This document shows, one piece after another, positions 17,902-27,677 of a stretch of DNA of 64,000 nt (its first letter is position 1; each line of letters starts with the position of its first letter). A program made the translations under genes and the position numbers. The notes beneath the pieces are model-generated. The model had not been told where the DNA came from and did not search any database. It saw only the letters and a program-made list of their open reading frames with translations. This DNA is from Bremerella alba (GTDB taxonomy: Bacteria; Planctomycetota; Planctomycetia; Pirellulales; Pirellulaceae). The stretch spans positions 496,001-560,000 of the forward strand of contig NZ_JABRWO010000002.1 of assembly GCF_013618625.1 (NCBI RefSeq), written 5' to 3'.

Positions 17902-20900
17902 ATGGTCAGCCCCTTCGATCGATTAAAAATGACACGTTTACTAATCGGCACGCTCGTCGTCGCTGTTAGTGGTGTAATGTCTTATCCTGTCAGCGCACAG
18001 GTGCAGACGCCCGCTGCCAGCGTGGAGTCGTATCAAATCACTCCCGACAAGCTGGAAAACCTAACCGGTGTTCTCCAGCAGCTTTTCTCGGGAGAGCCTA
18101 ACGTGGTAATCCACGGGGACAAATCCTCTGGAAAACTCATCGTCAACGCCCCAGACGCTGTTCAATCGCAGATTGCCGAATTCGTGAAGCAATCTGGCTA
18201 TCAGGCCTATGCAGTATCTGTTGAGCTGAACGCCTCGGAGCTACGCGTTCGTTCTGAGGCTAAGCAGCCGAAACCGGCTCCCCCCAAACCATTGTTTCAA
18301 CGCAGCAAAGACCTGGGCGATGGCTTGGTTGAACTTGAAATCAAGCTCAACAACCTCCAAGGGGAATCCCTTGAATCTGGCCTCGTGCGGCTTGTTGGCC
18401 AGCGAATTCCTGTCAGCATTTCGGCCGAAGGGGCCCTAGTGATGATGACGTTGCCAACCAATACCGAAAAGAAGGTGAGCCTTCAGGTTTATCGCAACGA
18501 AGGAACGGCCATTCTTCGTGGCCAGTCAGATTCGGCTCGCAGCTGGGGCGAAGTCATCCGTGCAATGGACACCCCTTCCCACAGCGACGCCTACCGAACG
18601 ACGCTCGTTTCGCTACGAAACGCATCTCGCGACAACGTCGAAAAGGCACTCGATCCGCTACGTGATGCCGAAAACAGCTTGGCGAAAAAACAAGTATTTG
18701 AAGCCTTGAAAGGCGTCGCTGGCAAGAAGAAGCTTCGCTGGAGTGGCGACTTGGCTGCGATGATCTTCCAACCGGATGCTGAACAGCCTGCCGCCGACAA
18801 CGCCAACGAAGACGATAACGCCGCCCAGATCATCGGCCAGCCGCAAGGTGGGCAACCGATCGATATTCCGGATCAGCCAGACCCCAACAATCCTCAGTTC
18901 ACGATCAGCCCAGAAGAAGATGGCGGGCTAATCGGACCCGTGCAGATCGAATTTCTCGAAGGCCTGGATGTGATTGTCGTGCGTGGCCATCGTCGCGACG
19001 TAGAACGCATCACCAACATCATCAACGATATCGAACGATTGAGCGTCGAGACTCAACCGGTTATCGAAGTCCGCGAATTGCTGCACGCCAATAGTGAAGC
19101 TGTCGCGACGATGATCAACGAGCTTTACGAAAGTCTCCTGAATGCTCGCTATGGGCAGGTCACCATTACGGCCCTCAACCGGCCCAATGCGATCTTAGTT
19201 ATTGGCCGGGAACAAAGCGTGGAAGGCATCTTGGAGTTGATCGATAAACTCGATCAACCCGTCGGCCCCGCCAACGCTTTGAAAGTCTTCCCTCTGAAGA
19301 ATCTGGCGGCCGCCGAAGCACAGACCAAACTATCAGAGTTCTATACCGAACCAACCGCTCTGGGCACACGCGTTCGTGTCTCGTCTGATGTTCGTAGCAA
19401 CTCGCTGATTGTCGCAGCAAGTCCGCGCGACATGATAGAAATTGAATATCTGCTCAAGCAAATCGATGTTCCCACGAGCGAATCGACGCTGAAGTTGGAA
19501 ATCGTGCAGCTACGCAACTCGGTCGCAGAAGACCTTGCTCCTATCCTGCAGGAAGCGATTACCGGATCGACGACCACCGGCGGCAACCAGCAGCAAGCTC
19601 AGTCGACGGCAGAAGTTCGTGCGGCCATGCTTTCGTTCATGACCCTTGATACTGAAGGAAAGAGAATCCTGCGGTCCGGCATCTTGAACGAAGTCCAGGT
19701 AACCGCTGACACGCGTTCAAACGCACTCATCATCAAGGCTCCCGAACACAGCATGGAACTGGTGTTGGCCCTGGTGAAGCATCTGGATTCCCAGCCTTCG
19801 GCGGAGTCGCAGATCAAAGTGTTCACTATCGTCAATGGCGACGCGACGCAGCTCTCGACCATGTTGAACGAGTTGTTCCAAACTGTTCAGTCGGCCAACA
19901 ATCAGGCCCGAACAACGAATGCGTTCTTTACGCCTCAGGCTGCCAGCACCGGCGAATCGAGCCTGATTCCGCTGAACTTCACGGTCGATACCCGAACCAA
20001 TAGCATCATCGCGTCTGGTTCTGCCACCGACCTGACTGTCGTCGAAGCGATTTTGCTTCGTTTGGACCAAGACGAGGTCACCGAGCGTAAGAGCACGGTT
20101 GTGCGTCTGCGTAACGCTCGGGCCGACTTGGTCGCGGAATCGCTAACGGCTCTACTTTCCGAGGAAAGCAGCCTACAAACGCTCGATCCTTCGGTTGTCA
20201 GCCCTTTCCAGCAGTTGGTTCGTGAAGTGATCGTGGTGCCTGAATTGTTCAGCAACAGCCTGATTATCAGCGCGACACCTCGCTACTTCGACCAGGTCCT
20301 AGAAATTGTACGTGAGCTGGACGAGCGACCTCCGATGGTTATGCTGCAAGTCTTGATCGCAGACGTTCGCTTGAACGACCTGGAAGAGCTGGGCTTCGAG
20401 CTGGGCTTGCAAGACTCGGTGTTGTTTGACCGCAGTGTCGTTTCCTCAGGAACGCTTGACCCTGGCTATAACTTCAACAACCAGACGCTGGGCAACAGTT
20501 CGAGTGCCGCGAGTCTGGCCACCGCCGGTGCCGTCGCAAGCCAAGGCCTGACCAACTTTGCCCTGGGCCGCGTCAATAACGACTTAGGTTATGGTGGTTT
20601 CGTCTTCTCGGCCGCCAGCGAATCGGTCAACATCCTGGTGCGTGCTTTAGAACGAGAGAGCCGACTTGAAGTGCTCGCTCGTCCGCAAATCATGACCATG
20701 GACAACCAACCCGGCTTTATCCAGGTGGGTGAACGCGTACCGTACATTACCTCGACGCAACAAACCGTCAACGGCACGATCAACACGACCGAACTGATCA
20801 ACACGGGGATCATCCTCAGCGTGACACCCCGTATCAGCCCAGATGGGGTCGTCGTAATGGCCTTGCAGGCAGAACGCTCTGCCGTTGGTTCAGAAGCGAA

Positions 20901-21654
20901 TGGTATTCCGATCTCGATCAACGAAAACGGCGACGTGATTCGTTCTCCGCGTATCGATACGCAAACGGCAACGGCCGTGGTGAGTGCTCGTTCGGGCCAA
21001 ACGATCGTCTTCGGTGGTTTGATCTCGAATTCCACCGAAGTTGTTAATCGCCAGGTTCCGCTCCTGGGCGACGTACCACTGCTGGGCCGGTTGTTCCGCT
21101 ACGACAGTTACAACGCTCAACGCAGCGAACTGCTGATTATCATCACGCCAATCGTTGTACGCTCTGATCAGGAAGCGGCTTACATGAAAGAGCAGGAAAT
21201 GTGCCGCATGAGCTGGTGCCTGGCGGACGTGGCCAAAGTCTACGGGCCGGAAGCGTTGTACGGTATCGATCCTTCGATGCCGATGGACGATGGCATCATC
21301 GCGATTCATCCTGACGAAAACCCGGCCGGACTGCCGGAAGTGATTCCGCCTGGGTATCACGCCCCGATCCTGGATCCTCCGCGTGGTCCCCTTCCTCCAC
21401 CCAACCAGCAACTGCCGCAAATGGGGTCGCCAGGCTTCATGCCGCCCGGTGCAACACCACAGCCTGCAGTGATGCAGCCGGTCGAAGTTCGCCCGGTGAA
21501 TTTCCAGCAGAACTACCAGACAATGCCACCCCAGCAGCAGCAACCTGGGCAAGGCTACCCTCAACAACCTCCGGCTCAGCAACCGCAGCAAGGCCATCCG
21601 TCGCAGTATTCACAATACTCGCAACCAACTATGCCACAACAACCGGTTCGCTAA
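17902..21654 (+). CDS. gspD: Giant type II secretion secretin GspD
   Basis: 1250 residues, nearly double E. coli GspD. Signal peptide (~1-33, ending PVSAQ). Periplasmic part: at least six secretin short domains, beginning near residues 236, 388, 459, 531, 638 and 731, each with the DxRSNSLI(V/I)-type strand and a VxxLLxxLDxP-type helix. The secretin pore domain spans about 813-1085 (MVMLQVLIADVRL; LEVLARPQIMTMDNQPGFIQVGERVP; VPLLGDVPLLGRLFR; LLIIITPIVV). A Pro/Gln-rich tail of ~165 residues follows. It forms the outer-membrane channel. ATG at 17902 is used; ATG at 17929 would give a shorter leader. Confidence 0.92.
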   Translation: MVSPFDRLKMTRLLIGTLVVAVSGVMSYPVSAQVQTPAASVESYQITPDKLENLTGVLQQLFSGEPNVVIHGDKSSGKLIVNAPDAVQSQIAEFVKQSGYQAYAVSVELNASELRVRSEAKQPKPAPPKPLFQRSKDLGDGLVELEIKLNNLQGESLESGLVRLVGQRIPVSISAEGALVMMTLPTNTEKKVSLQVYRNEGTAILRGQSDSARSWGEVIRAMDTPSHSDAYRTTLVSLRNASRDNVEKALDPLRDAENSLAKKQVFEALKGVAGKKKLRWSGDLAAMIFQPDAEQPAADNANEDDNAAQIIGQPQGGQPIDIPDQPDPNNPQFTISPEEDGGLIGPVQIEFLEGLDVIVVRGHRRDVERITNIINDIERLSVETQPVIEVRELLHANSEAVATMINELYESLLNARYGQVTITALNRPNAILVIGREQSVEGILELIDKLDQPVGPANALKVFPLKNLAAAEAQTKLSEFYTEPTALGTRVRVSSDVRSNSLIVAASPRDMIEIEYLLKQIDVPTSESTLKLEIVQLRNSVAEDLAPILQEAITGSTTTGGNQQQAQSTAEVRAAMLSFMTLDTEGKRILRSGILNEVQVTADTRSNALIIKAPEHSMELVLALVKHLDSQPSAESQIKVFTIVNGDATQLSTMLNELFQTVQSANNQARTTNAFFTPQAASTGESSLIPLNFTVDTRTNSIIASGSATDLTVVEAILLRLDQDEVTERKSTVVRLRNARADLVAESLTALLSEESSLQTLDPSVVSPFQQLVREVIVVPELFSNSLIISATPRYFDQVLEIVRELDERPPMVMLQVLIADVRLNDLEELGFELGLQDSVLFDRSVVSSGTLDPGYNFNNQTLGNSSSAASLATAGAVASQGLTNFALGRVNNDLGYGGFVFSAASESVNILVRALERESRLEVLARPQIMTMDNQPGFIQVGERVPYITSTQQTVNGTINTTELINTGIILSVTPRISPDGVVVMALQAERSAVGSEANGIPISINENGDVIRSPRIDTQTATAVVSARSGQTIVFGGLISNSTEVVNRQVPLLGDVPLLGRLFRYDSYNAQRSELLIIITPIVVRSDQEAAYMKEQEMCRMSWCLADVAKVYGPEALYGIDPSMPMDDGIIAIHPDENPAGLPEVIPPGYHAPILDPPRGPLPPPNQQLPQMGSPGFMPPGATPQPAVMQPVEVRPVNFQQNYQTMPPQQQQPGQGYPQQPPAQQPQQGHPSQYSQYSQPTMPQQPVR

Positions 21655-21686
21655 CCTCCGCAAAAGAACAACAAGGAATCACAACC

Positions 21687-22841
21687 ATGCAACGTACTGC
21701 ATTCGCGCTGAGTTTGGTTTGCCTGACGGTTCTGGCGGCGAGCGGCTGCTCTTCGCTAGGCAAGATGCCAAGCATGCCCTGGGAAGATGAAGAACCGGAA
21801 TACAAAGTTCCGCTGAAGATGGTCGTCACGTGGAAGGACGCCGTTCGCTACAATCCCCACGATCCACCCACGCGGGGCTTCGGCGGTCGTATTCACTTCT
21901 ATGACGAGACGCAAAAGCCCGTTCGTGTACAGGGTGGATTGACGATCTACGGTTACGACGACGTACGTCACGGTGATATCGATAACGAACGCCCTGACCG
22001 TAAGTTCGTCTTTGAAGCCGAGAAACTGCAGTCGCACTACAGTGCGTCCAAATTGGGACACTCGTATAGCTTCTGGGTACCGTGGGACCGTGCTGGGGGT
22101 GAACAGAAGGAAATCACACTCGCACCGTTCTTCCGTACAGCAACCGGCCAACTCATCATGAGTGAACAAAGCAAGCACCTGCTAATGGGTGTTGCCAAGA
22201 AGGAAGAGAATCCTAGTCCTTCACCTCAATACCAACCAAGTCCGAGCGATCAGTTCATGCCGGAAGTGGCCCAGGCAAACTTCCAGCGGAACGCTGCTCC
22301 GGGACTACCACCGATGCAGCCTCAAGGGCACCAGAGACAAGCATCGCAGCTAAATACGACAACGATTTCGCTACCATCAACGATGAAAGAGCGATTGCGT
22401 AACGCCGTGCCAACTAACCAGCAAGCGATGCCGCAACAGATGATGCCTGCGAACTATCCGCAGCAACCAATGATGCCGTCTCAGTATCCACAGCAGCCAG
22501 CGATGCCACAGCAGCCGAGCCAGCCGCTAATGGACCAAGCATCCGCCCAGTATCGCGGGGGTCCGTATCAGAGCCGGGCCCCTCAGTCGATGCAGTTAAA
22601 GCCAGGAGTCAATCTGCAAACATTCCGGCCAGACTTTGCGAACTCGAAATCGTTCAGCAACTACCTGGCAAACGGCCCTCAGGCTACTGATCTGCCGGTG
22701 ATGGCTCCTGCAATTCAATCTGGTTCACTACCGATGACACACCAACTTCCAGTGACACAAACCGTTCGACCAACCGCAAATCATCTTCCGACTCCACAAT
22801 CCCCGACACTGTGGCCACCCGGTCTTCCACACTCACAATAA
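21687..22841 (+). CDS. Secreted lipoprotein with Pro/Gln-rich C-terminal half, secretion-locus partner
   Basis: 384 residues. Signal peptide with a lipobox (VLAASGC) indicates an acylated lipoprotein. A conserved-looking beta-rich domain (about 40-170: VTWKDAVRYNP, TRGFGGRIHFYD, LTIYGYDD, SYSFWVPWDRAGG) is followed by a low-complexity tail of Met/Pro/Gln repeats like the GspD tail. Start ATG with AAGGA upstream, 32 bases after gspD, so the two are probably an operon. It could be a secretin pilotin or channel partner; that is inferred only from position and lipidation. The last 158 bases overlap the antisense BON gene. Confidence 0.72.
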   Translation: MQRTAFALSLVCLTVLAASGCSSLGKMPSMPWEDEEPEYKVPLKMVVTWKDAVRYNPHDPPTRGFGGRIHFYDETQKPVRVQGGLTIYGYDDVRHGDIDNERPDRKFVFEAEKLQSHYSASKLGHSYSFWVPWDRAGGEQKEITLAPFFRTATGQLIMSEQSKHLLMGVAKKEENPSPSPQYQPSPSDQFMPEVAQANFQRNAAPGLPPMQPQGHQRQASQLNTTTISLPSTMKERLRNAVPTNQQAMPQQMMPANYPQQPMMPSQYPQQPAMPQQPSQPLMDQASAQYRGGPYQSRAPQSMQLKPGVNLQTFRPDFANSKSFSNYLANGPQATDLPVMAPAIQSGSLPMTHQLPVTQTVRPTANHLPTPQSPTLWPPGLPHSQ

Positions 22842-23394
22842 CGTTTGGAAAACGACCGATCTTGCGAATCCGACGAGTAATGTCGGTATTCACCAGGGCG
22901 GACGGGACTTGCGGATAGTTGAATTTCACGGTCAATTTGGTCGGCAAACGGGGCGTGTCATCTTGCCCGGTGCCGTTTTGGAACGCCTGATTGTTGAACA
23001 GGTTTCCGAAAGCACCGAAGCTGCTATTTCGCCGCGAGTTAGCACCTAAGCCGAGCTGCCCCGTCCCGGTGGTACCACCTCCAAAAGGATTGAGCTGGTT
23101 TTGCTGAGTCAATCCAGAAGCCGCGCTGGAATCGGTGGTACCTCCCAGACCGCTTGTACCGCTCGACGAGTCACTCCCGAATGAAGGCTGAGGCAGCGGC
23201 GTCGAAAACATATTCGTCCCCGGACTGCTGATCGTTCCGCCAGAATTGGAGTTAAAGCTCGAACCGAAACCAGTAGTCGGTTGTTGCACGGTGTCGGAAT
23301 TGACAGACTGCCCCTGAGCATTGGCAAACGTCAGTCCACAAGTGAGTACACCGCAGATTGCCACGCAAACAGGTTCAATTCGGTTAAATCGCAT
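22684..23394 (-). CDS. Secreted BON-domain protein
   Basis: 236 residues. Signal peptide (ends TFANAQG), a Ser/Gly/Thr/Asn-rich low-complexity region (~30-130), then a BON domain at ~165-228 (ITRRIRKIGRFPNVIVSVEDRVATVSGIVESEDDLRLVERFVSLEVGVSSVVNQI written in parts: strand VIVSVEDRVATVSGIV and helix DDLRLVERFV). BON domains bind phospholipid or act as envelope adaptors. The coding region of the domain lies antisense over the last 158 bases of the lipoprotein gene. The convergent arrangement is unusual because both frames look real. Confidence 0.78.
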   Translation of the reverse strand: MRFNRIEPVCVAICGVLTCGLTFANAQGQSVNSDTVQQPTTGFGSSFNSNSGGTISSPGTNMFSTPLPQPSFGSDSSSGTSGLGGTTDSSAASGLTQQNQLNPFGGGTTGTGQLGLGANSRRNSSFGAFGNLFNNQAFQNGTGQDDTPRLPTKLTVKFNYPQVPSALVNTDITRRIRKIGRFPNVIVSVEDRVATVSGIVESEDDLRLVERFVSLEVGVSSVVNQIELQEPSPADQ

Positions 23395-23727
23395 AATCTC
23401 TCTCGTTTATGGCGAACATTTGGTCAACTGAAACCGCGCCAGATAATACCGATCCCCATTATCGCGAAAAAGCCTGGTAATACCAAGTGAATTTCGTATT
23501 CCGCGCGGGGATGGTTACTTCTAGTATCGACGCTATCTACTGCTTATACCTCGTTGGACAGCACCTGCCGGCACAATGCATGCGGCTGCCAGGGGCTTAC
23601 CATCAGGAATGAACCACCCAGCAGAAGTTTCCCGAACAATCTTGAAACTTTGCCTGACCGGCACGGGTATTTCAGATGAGTCCCCCAGGACACAAACGGT
23701 TAACACTTCACCACTTAAGGTGCCTCA
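23395..23727. promoter_or_regulatory. Divergent intergenic region
   Basis: 333 bases between divergently transcribed genes (BON protein to the left, large secreted protein to the right); it must hold both promoters. AAGGTG (23720-23725 region) serves as ribosome site for the right gene. No clear boxes or repeats recognised. Confidence 0.4.
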
Positions 23728-25524
23728 ATGAAACTTCGCCTCACCCCACTTCTTAGCCTTCTGCTATCAGCGATTGTCGCTACGAGCGTTTGGGCCGAGC
23801 GTCCCAACGCGGCGCGAATTGTATCGGATCAGACGTTTGCCTTCCTGCGGGTTGCCAACACGCCCGAATTTATCGAGAAAATGGAGCAAACAGCCATTGG
23901 CAAAGCTGCCAATGACCCCCAGATGGAACCTTTTGTCAGCGGGATCTGGCAAACGCTTAAGCAGTCTGCAGCCAATGCAGAAGAACGCAGCGGGATCAAG
24001 CTCGAGGAGCTTCTCAGCATTCCCCAGGGCGAACTGGCGGTAGGCGTGGTTGCCATGCAGGAGGGGAATCCAGGCGTCGTCATTTTTTGCGACCTCGGCG
24101 AGGACACCCGTGTCGTAGAACAAGTCGTCAGTCTATTGGAAACGGTCGCTGGCAACGATGGAGCTTTGATCGAGCGTAGTCAGTTTAAAGAAGCCGAGAT
24201 CACCTTGATTCGCGGCAACAACGGCCCCTTGGCAATCTGCATCCACGAAAACGTGCTCGTACTATCCAACCGAATTGAAGTCCTCGAAGATACTATAGAA
24301 CATTGGTCCGGCGACCGCGAAGACAGCTTGGCATCGGACGATCGCTTCAGCACGATTGTTTCCTCTTCGCGTGGCACCAAAGACGAGCCAGCTCAGTTAA
24401 TCTGGTACGTCAATCCCATCGATGGCATGCGAAGCATCACGAAGAACCAATCTGGCGGCGGTTACATCATGGGCTTTCTGCCCGTGCTGGGCCTGGATGG
24501 TATTAAGGCCGTCGGCGGAAGTTACATTGCTGCAACGGAAGACTTCGATACGATCGGGCACCTGCATATCATGCTGGAACGTCCCCGTACCGGCGTGATT
24601 GAAATGATCGCCCTGAAGAACGCCTCGACCGAGCCTGAAGGTTGGGTCCCCGAAGACGTCACTAACTATATGACCAGCAATTGGGACGTGAAGAAAAGCT
24701 ACGGGGCACTCGAGAATCTCTACGACAGCATCTTCGGTGACGGCAAACTGGGCGAAGACATTGATCGCCGTATCAACCAACGGACTGGCATCGATTTCAA
24801 GACCGAAGTCATCGACAACCTCGAAGGCAAATTTACGCTGGTCCAGTGGTACGAACCGCCGGCACGCATCAACAGTCAGGCCACTTTCATCGCCGCAAAG
24901 GTCAACGACCGGGCGATGATGCAAAAGACGCTTGACCGTGTTGTGGAGTCACTGCCTCGCCTGAATGATGTCGTCGAGAAGCGGAACTTTGGAGAAGCGA
25001 CCTTCTATCAGGCCAACGTTGCAGACGCTCCGATTCCGGAAGACGCAACCGAAGAACGCCGTCGTCGCCTGGAGAATCGCCGGGCTTTGCGGCCGGAACC
25101 ATGCTTTGGTTTGATCGGCGATTACCTCTTCTTCGCCGACCGTCCAGGCATCGTCGAACATGTGGCGATGACCTTCGGCGGCGACGCTCCGCGACTTGCG
25201 GAAGACCTGAGCTTCAAGCTCGTCTTGAACAAACTACAAGACCATGCCGGCGAACGCAAAGTCGCGATGGTCAGCTTTGCCCGGCCGGAAGAAAGCCTGC
25301 GAATGGTTTACGAATTAGTTCAAGCCGAGACTACTCGAGACTTCATCGGCCAACGTGCCGAGCGGAACGACTTCTTCAAGAATCTGCAAGGCAATCTGGA
25401 TGCCAACCCGCTACCTGACTTTAACGTCATCAGCCAGTACCTCGCTCCCAGCGGAGCGATCATGGTCGACGACGAAACAGGCCTCCACTGGATCGGCTTT
25501 TCGCTCAAACGCGATACCGAGTAG
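23728..25524 (+). CDS. Large secreted protein of unknown function
   Basis: 598 residues with a clean signal peptide (LLSLLLSAIVATSVWA). The body alternates beta strands and helices in a pattern like the DUF3352-type proteins abundant in planctomycetes: it opens with a self-scoring style segment (FAFLRVANTPEFIEKMEQT), has a central GAxxYYD-type region and ends VDDETGLHWIGFSLKRD. There are no catalytic motifs or membrane helices after the signal. A strong terminator follows. Function unknown; family resemblance is from memory and moderate. Confidence 0.6.
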   Translation: MKLRLTPLLSLLLSAIVATSVWAERPNAARIVSDQTFAFLRVANTPEFIEKMEQTAIGKAANDPQMEPFVSGIWQTLKQSAANAEERSGIKLEELLSIPQGELAVGVVAMQEGNPGVVIFCDLGEDTRVVEQVVSLLETVAGNDGALIERSQFKEAEITLIRGNNGPLAICIHENVLVLSNRIEVLEDTIEHWSGDREDSLASDDRFSTIVSSSRGTKDEPAQLIWYVNPIDGMRSITKNQSGGGYIMGFLPVLGLDGIKAVGGSYIAATEDFDTIGHLHIMLERPRTGVIEMIALKNASTEPEGWVPEDVTNYMTSNWDVKKSYGALENLYDSIFGDGKLGEDIDRRINQRTGIDFKTEVIDNLEGKFTLVQWYEPPARINSQATFIAAKVNDRAMMQKTLDRVVESLPRLNDVVEKRNFGEATFYQANVADAPIPEDATEERRRRLENRRALRPEPCFGLIGDYLFFADRPGIVEHVAMTFGGDAPRLAEDLSFKLVLNKLQDHAGERKVAMVSFARPEESLRMVYELVQAETTRDFIGQRAERNDFFKNLQGNLDANPLPDFNVISQYLAPSGAIMVDDETGLHWIGFSLKRDTE

Positions 25525-25553
25525 TTGCATCAGACTACCTTGAACACGCTTGA

Positions 25554-25583
25554 CGCCCCTGTTTTTGACAGGGGTGTTTTTTT
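25554..25583 (+). terminator. Rho-independent terminator
   Basis: Arms CGCCCCTGT and ACAGGGGTG (one G-T pair) around the loop TTTTG, followed by seven T. It lies 30 bases after the stop of the large secreted protein. Confidence 0.88.
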
Positions 25584-25745
25584 ATATCGGTAAAGTGTTA
25601 CCTTCCCTTCTTCGTTTCTTTTTTCACCTCAACCGTCGGACAGTTGTCAGGAGGGCCCTCCCCGAATTTAAGGGCTTGCCATTCAGAGTGTCCTCCTACA
25701 ATGAAGTTAACTGTTTCAACAACTATCCGGTTAACGGGGGATGTA

Positions 25746-26741
25746 ATGACGAGATTGCTCTTAGTTCTGATGGGAATTCTGATCGTGCCGAGTATGGGCG
25801 TGTCTCAAGACACGAAGCTATCGTTCGACAAACGTTTAACGGATTATGAATACCCTTTTGAAGCAAGCATCCATCAGTTTTCGTCACAACGCCACGATCT
25901 AGAGATGGCCTACATGTATCTTCCGGCTAGTGACAAGTCGAAGCCGGTCGTAACCTTATTGCACGGCAAAAATTTCACCGGTGCGTACTGGGAAGACACG
26001 GCCAAGTGGTTACGCGGCCAGGGCTATGGCGTGTTGATTCCAGACCAGATCGGCTTTGGCAAGTCGAGTAAGCCCAAGGACTATCAGTACAGCTTTGCGG
26101 CGTTAGCCTCGAACACTAAAGGGTTGCTTTCATCACTAAAAATTGACGAGACAATTGTCGTCGGTCATTCGATGGGTGGCATGCTCGCATCGCGATTTGC
26201 GTTGCTTTACCCCCATGCGACCGAGCGGCTTGTTCTGGTAAATCCAATCGGTCTGGAAAACTACCTCCAATATGTCCAGTACAAAGACGCTGATTTCTTT
26301 TATCACAATGAGCTAAATCAATCGCCGGAAAAGATTGTTTCCTATCAAAAAAAGAATTACTACGACGGGGAATGGAACGATGATTTTGCCCTGCTGACGC
26401 AACCATTGGTGGGCTGGGTTCAAGGTCCGGATTGGAAGGACATTGCTTACGTTAATGCGTTAACCTACGACATGATCTTCACTCAGCCGGTTGTTGAAGA
26501 GTTCAAGGACTTCCAAGTTCCTGTATGCTTAATCCTGGGAACTCGCGATCGCACAGGCCCTGGACGCAATTGGAAACGCGACGGGGTCGAATACGAGCTT
26601 GGGCGGTACGACCAACTCGGCACCAAAGTAAAGGCACGAAATCCGGATATCGAGGTGGTTGAACTGCCTGGCCTGGGGCATTTGCCCCACATCGAGAACT
26701 CTGCTCTATTCCAGGAAGCATTCGAACTCGGATTGAAGTAA
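25746..26741 (+). CDS. Secreted alpha/beta hydrolase
   Basis: 331 residues from the ATG at 25746, which has GGGGG upstream and begins a signal peptide (LLLVLMGILIVPSMGVSQ). The alpha/beta-hydrolase fold is evident: oxyanion segment LLHGKNFTGAYW, nucleophile elbow GHSMGGM (Ser within G-x-S-x-G), acid region LILGTRDRTGPG, and catalytic His in LPGLGHLPHIE. It is an esterase/lipase-like enzyme acting outside the cytoplasm; substrate unknown. Confidence 0.85.
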   Translation: MTRLLLVLMGILIVPSMGVSQDTKLSFDKRLTDYEYPFEASIHQFSSQRHDLEMAYMYLPASDKSKPVVTLLHGKNFTGAYWEDTAKWLRGQGYGVLIPDQIGFGKSSKPKDYQYSFAALASNTKGLLSSLKIDETIVVGHSMGGMLASRFALLYPHATERLVLVNPIGLENYLQYVQYKDADFFYHNELNQSPEKIVSYQKKNYYDGEWNDDFALLTQPLVGWVQGPDWKDIAYVNALTYDMIFTQPVVEEFKDFQVPVCLILGTRDRTGPGRNWKRDGVEYELGRYDQLGTKVKARNPDIEVVELPGLGHLPHIENSALFQEAFELGLK

Positions 26742-26893
26742 CACCGTATTCTCGGGCATTGCTCTAGAATACCGACCCCAAGTGGGGCATGGATGCTCCT
26801 TCTTTGAAATCCCCCCGCCTGGGTTGAGAAAGACCCCGTCGCGGGATTATTTTGGAAGATGCCTTCCACAGAACCACTGTCAAAGGACCTTCC

Positions 26894-27574
26894 ATGACCA
26901 CGTTTGGTATCACGAAGAAGTCGTTTCAACTCCTCGATAAACTCGCGGCCAATAACAACCGCGAGTGGTATCACGAACACAAAGAGGAACTTCGCGAGCA
27001 GTTAATCGATCCCTTTGCCGATATTCTGGAAGCCGTATCAGGTAAGTTGAAAAACGCTAAACGCCCCTTCTCCGGCAGCAAGCAGACGATGTTTAGGCTG
27101 TACCGTGACGTCCGCTTTGCCAAAGACAAACGACCTTACAAGGAACACATCGGCGGACTGCTCACCCCATCGGGTAGCAAAAAAGATGATGCAGCGATCT
27201 TGTATGCCCATCTGGCAAACAACGGTGGGTTCATCGCTGCGGGGTTTTACCGCTGGGAAACGAAAGCTTTAAACCAGCTACGTGAACGCATGATCGAAGA
27301 TGCGAAAACCTTTCGCACGATCACCCGTAAGATCAGCAAAGCGGGCTACGAGTTCTCGGAAATAGAACCTCTCAAATCGATGCCCCGCGGATACGCTCCA
27401 TACGCCGACCACGAGCACGCAAGATTCTTGCGGATGAGGTCACTAGTCGTTTCGCAAAATCTATCTAAAGAAGCTTGGATAGACGGAACCGTTGTGAAAG
27501 AGCTAGTTAAGCTGCATAGGTCGACGATTGACTTGATGCTGTTTGGGCTCGAGGCCATTGGCCAACGGTCATGA
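26894..27574 (+). CDS. DUF2461 (TIGR02453) family protein
   Basis: 226 residues from the ATG at 26894 (AAGGA six bases upstream). Conserved features: FxLLDKLAANNNREWYHEHKEEL, RLYRDVRFAKDKRPYKEHIGG and GGFIAAGFYRWE, which define DUF2461. It is soluble, with no signal peptide. Biochemical function is unknown for the family. A hairpin (TCATTGCA/TGCAATGA, 27575-27598) starts right at its stop. Confidence 0.85.
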   Translation: MTTFGITKKSFQLLDKLAANNNREWYHEHKEELREQLIDPFADILEAVSGKLKNAKRPFSGSKQTMFRLYRDVRFAKDKRPYKEHIGGLLTPSGSKKDDAAILYAHLANNGGFIAAGFYRWETKALNQLRERMIEDAKTFRTITRKISKAGYEFSEIEPLKSMPRGYAPYADHEHARFLRMRSLVVSQNLSKEAWIDGTVVKELVKLHRSTIDLMLFGLEAIGQRS

Positions 27575-27677
27575 TCATTGCACGATTTCATGCAATGACA
27601 ATTCCGAAGATTCACTAAGTAGAGACGTAGACGACTCAATATTGGCAGTCTACGTAAACGGGTTAAGCGAGCAAGAC

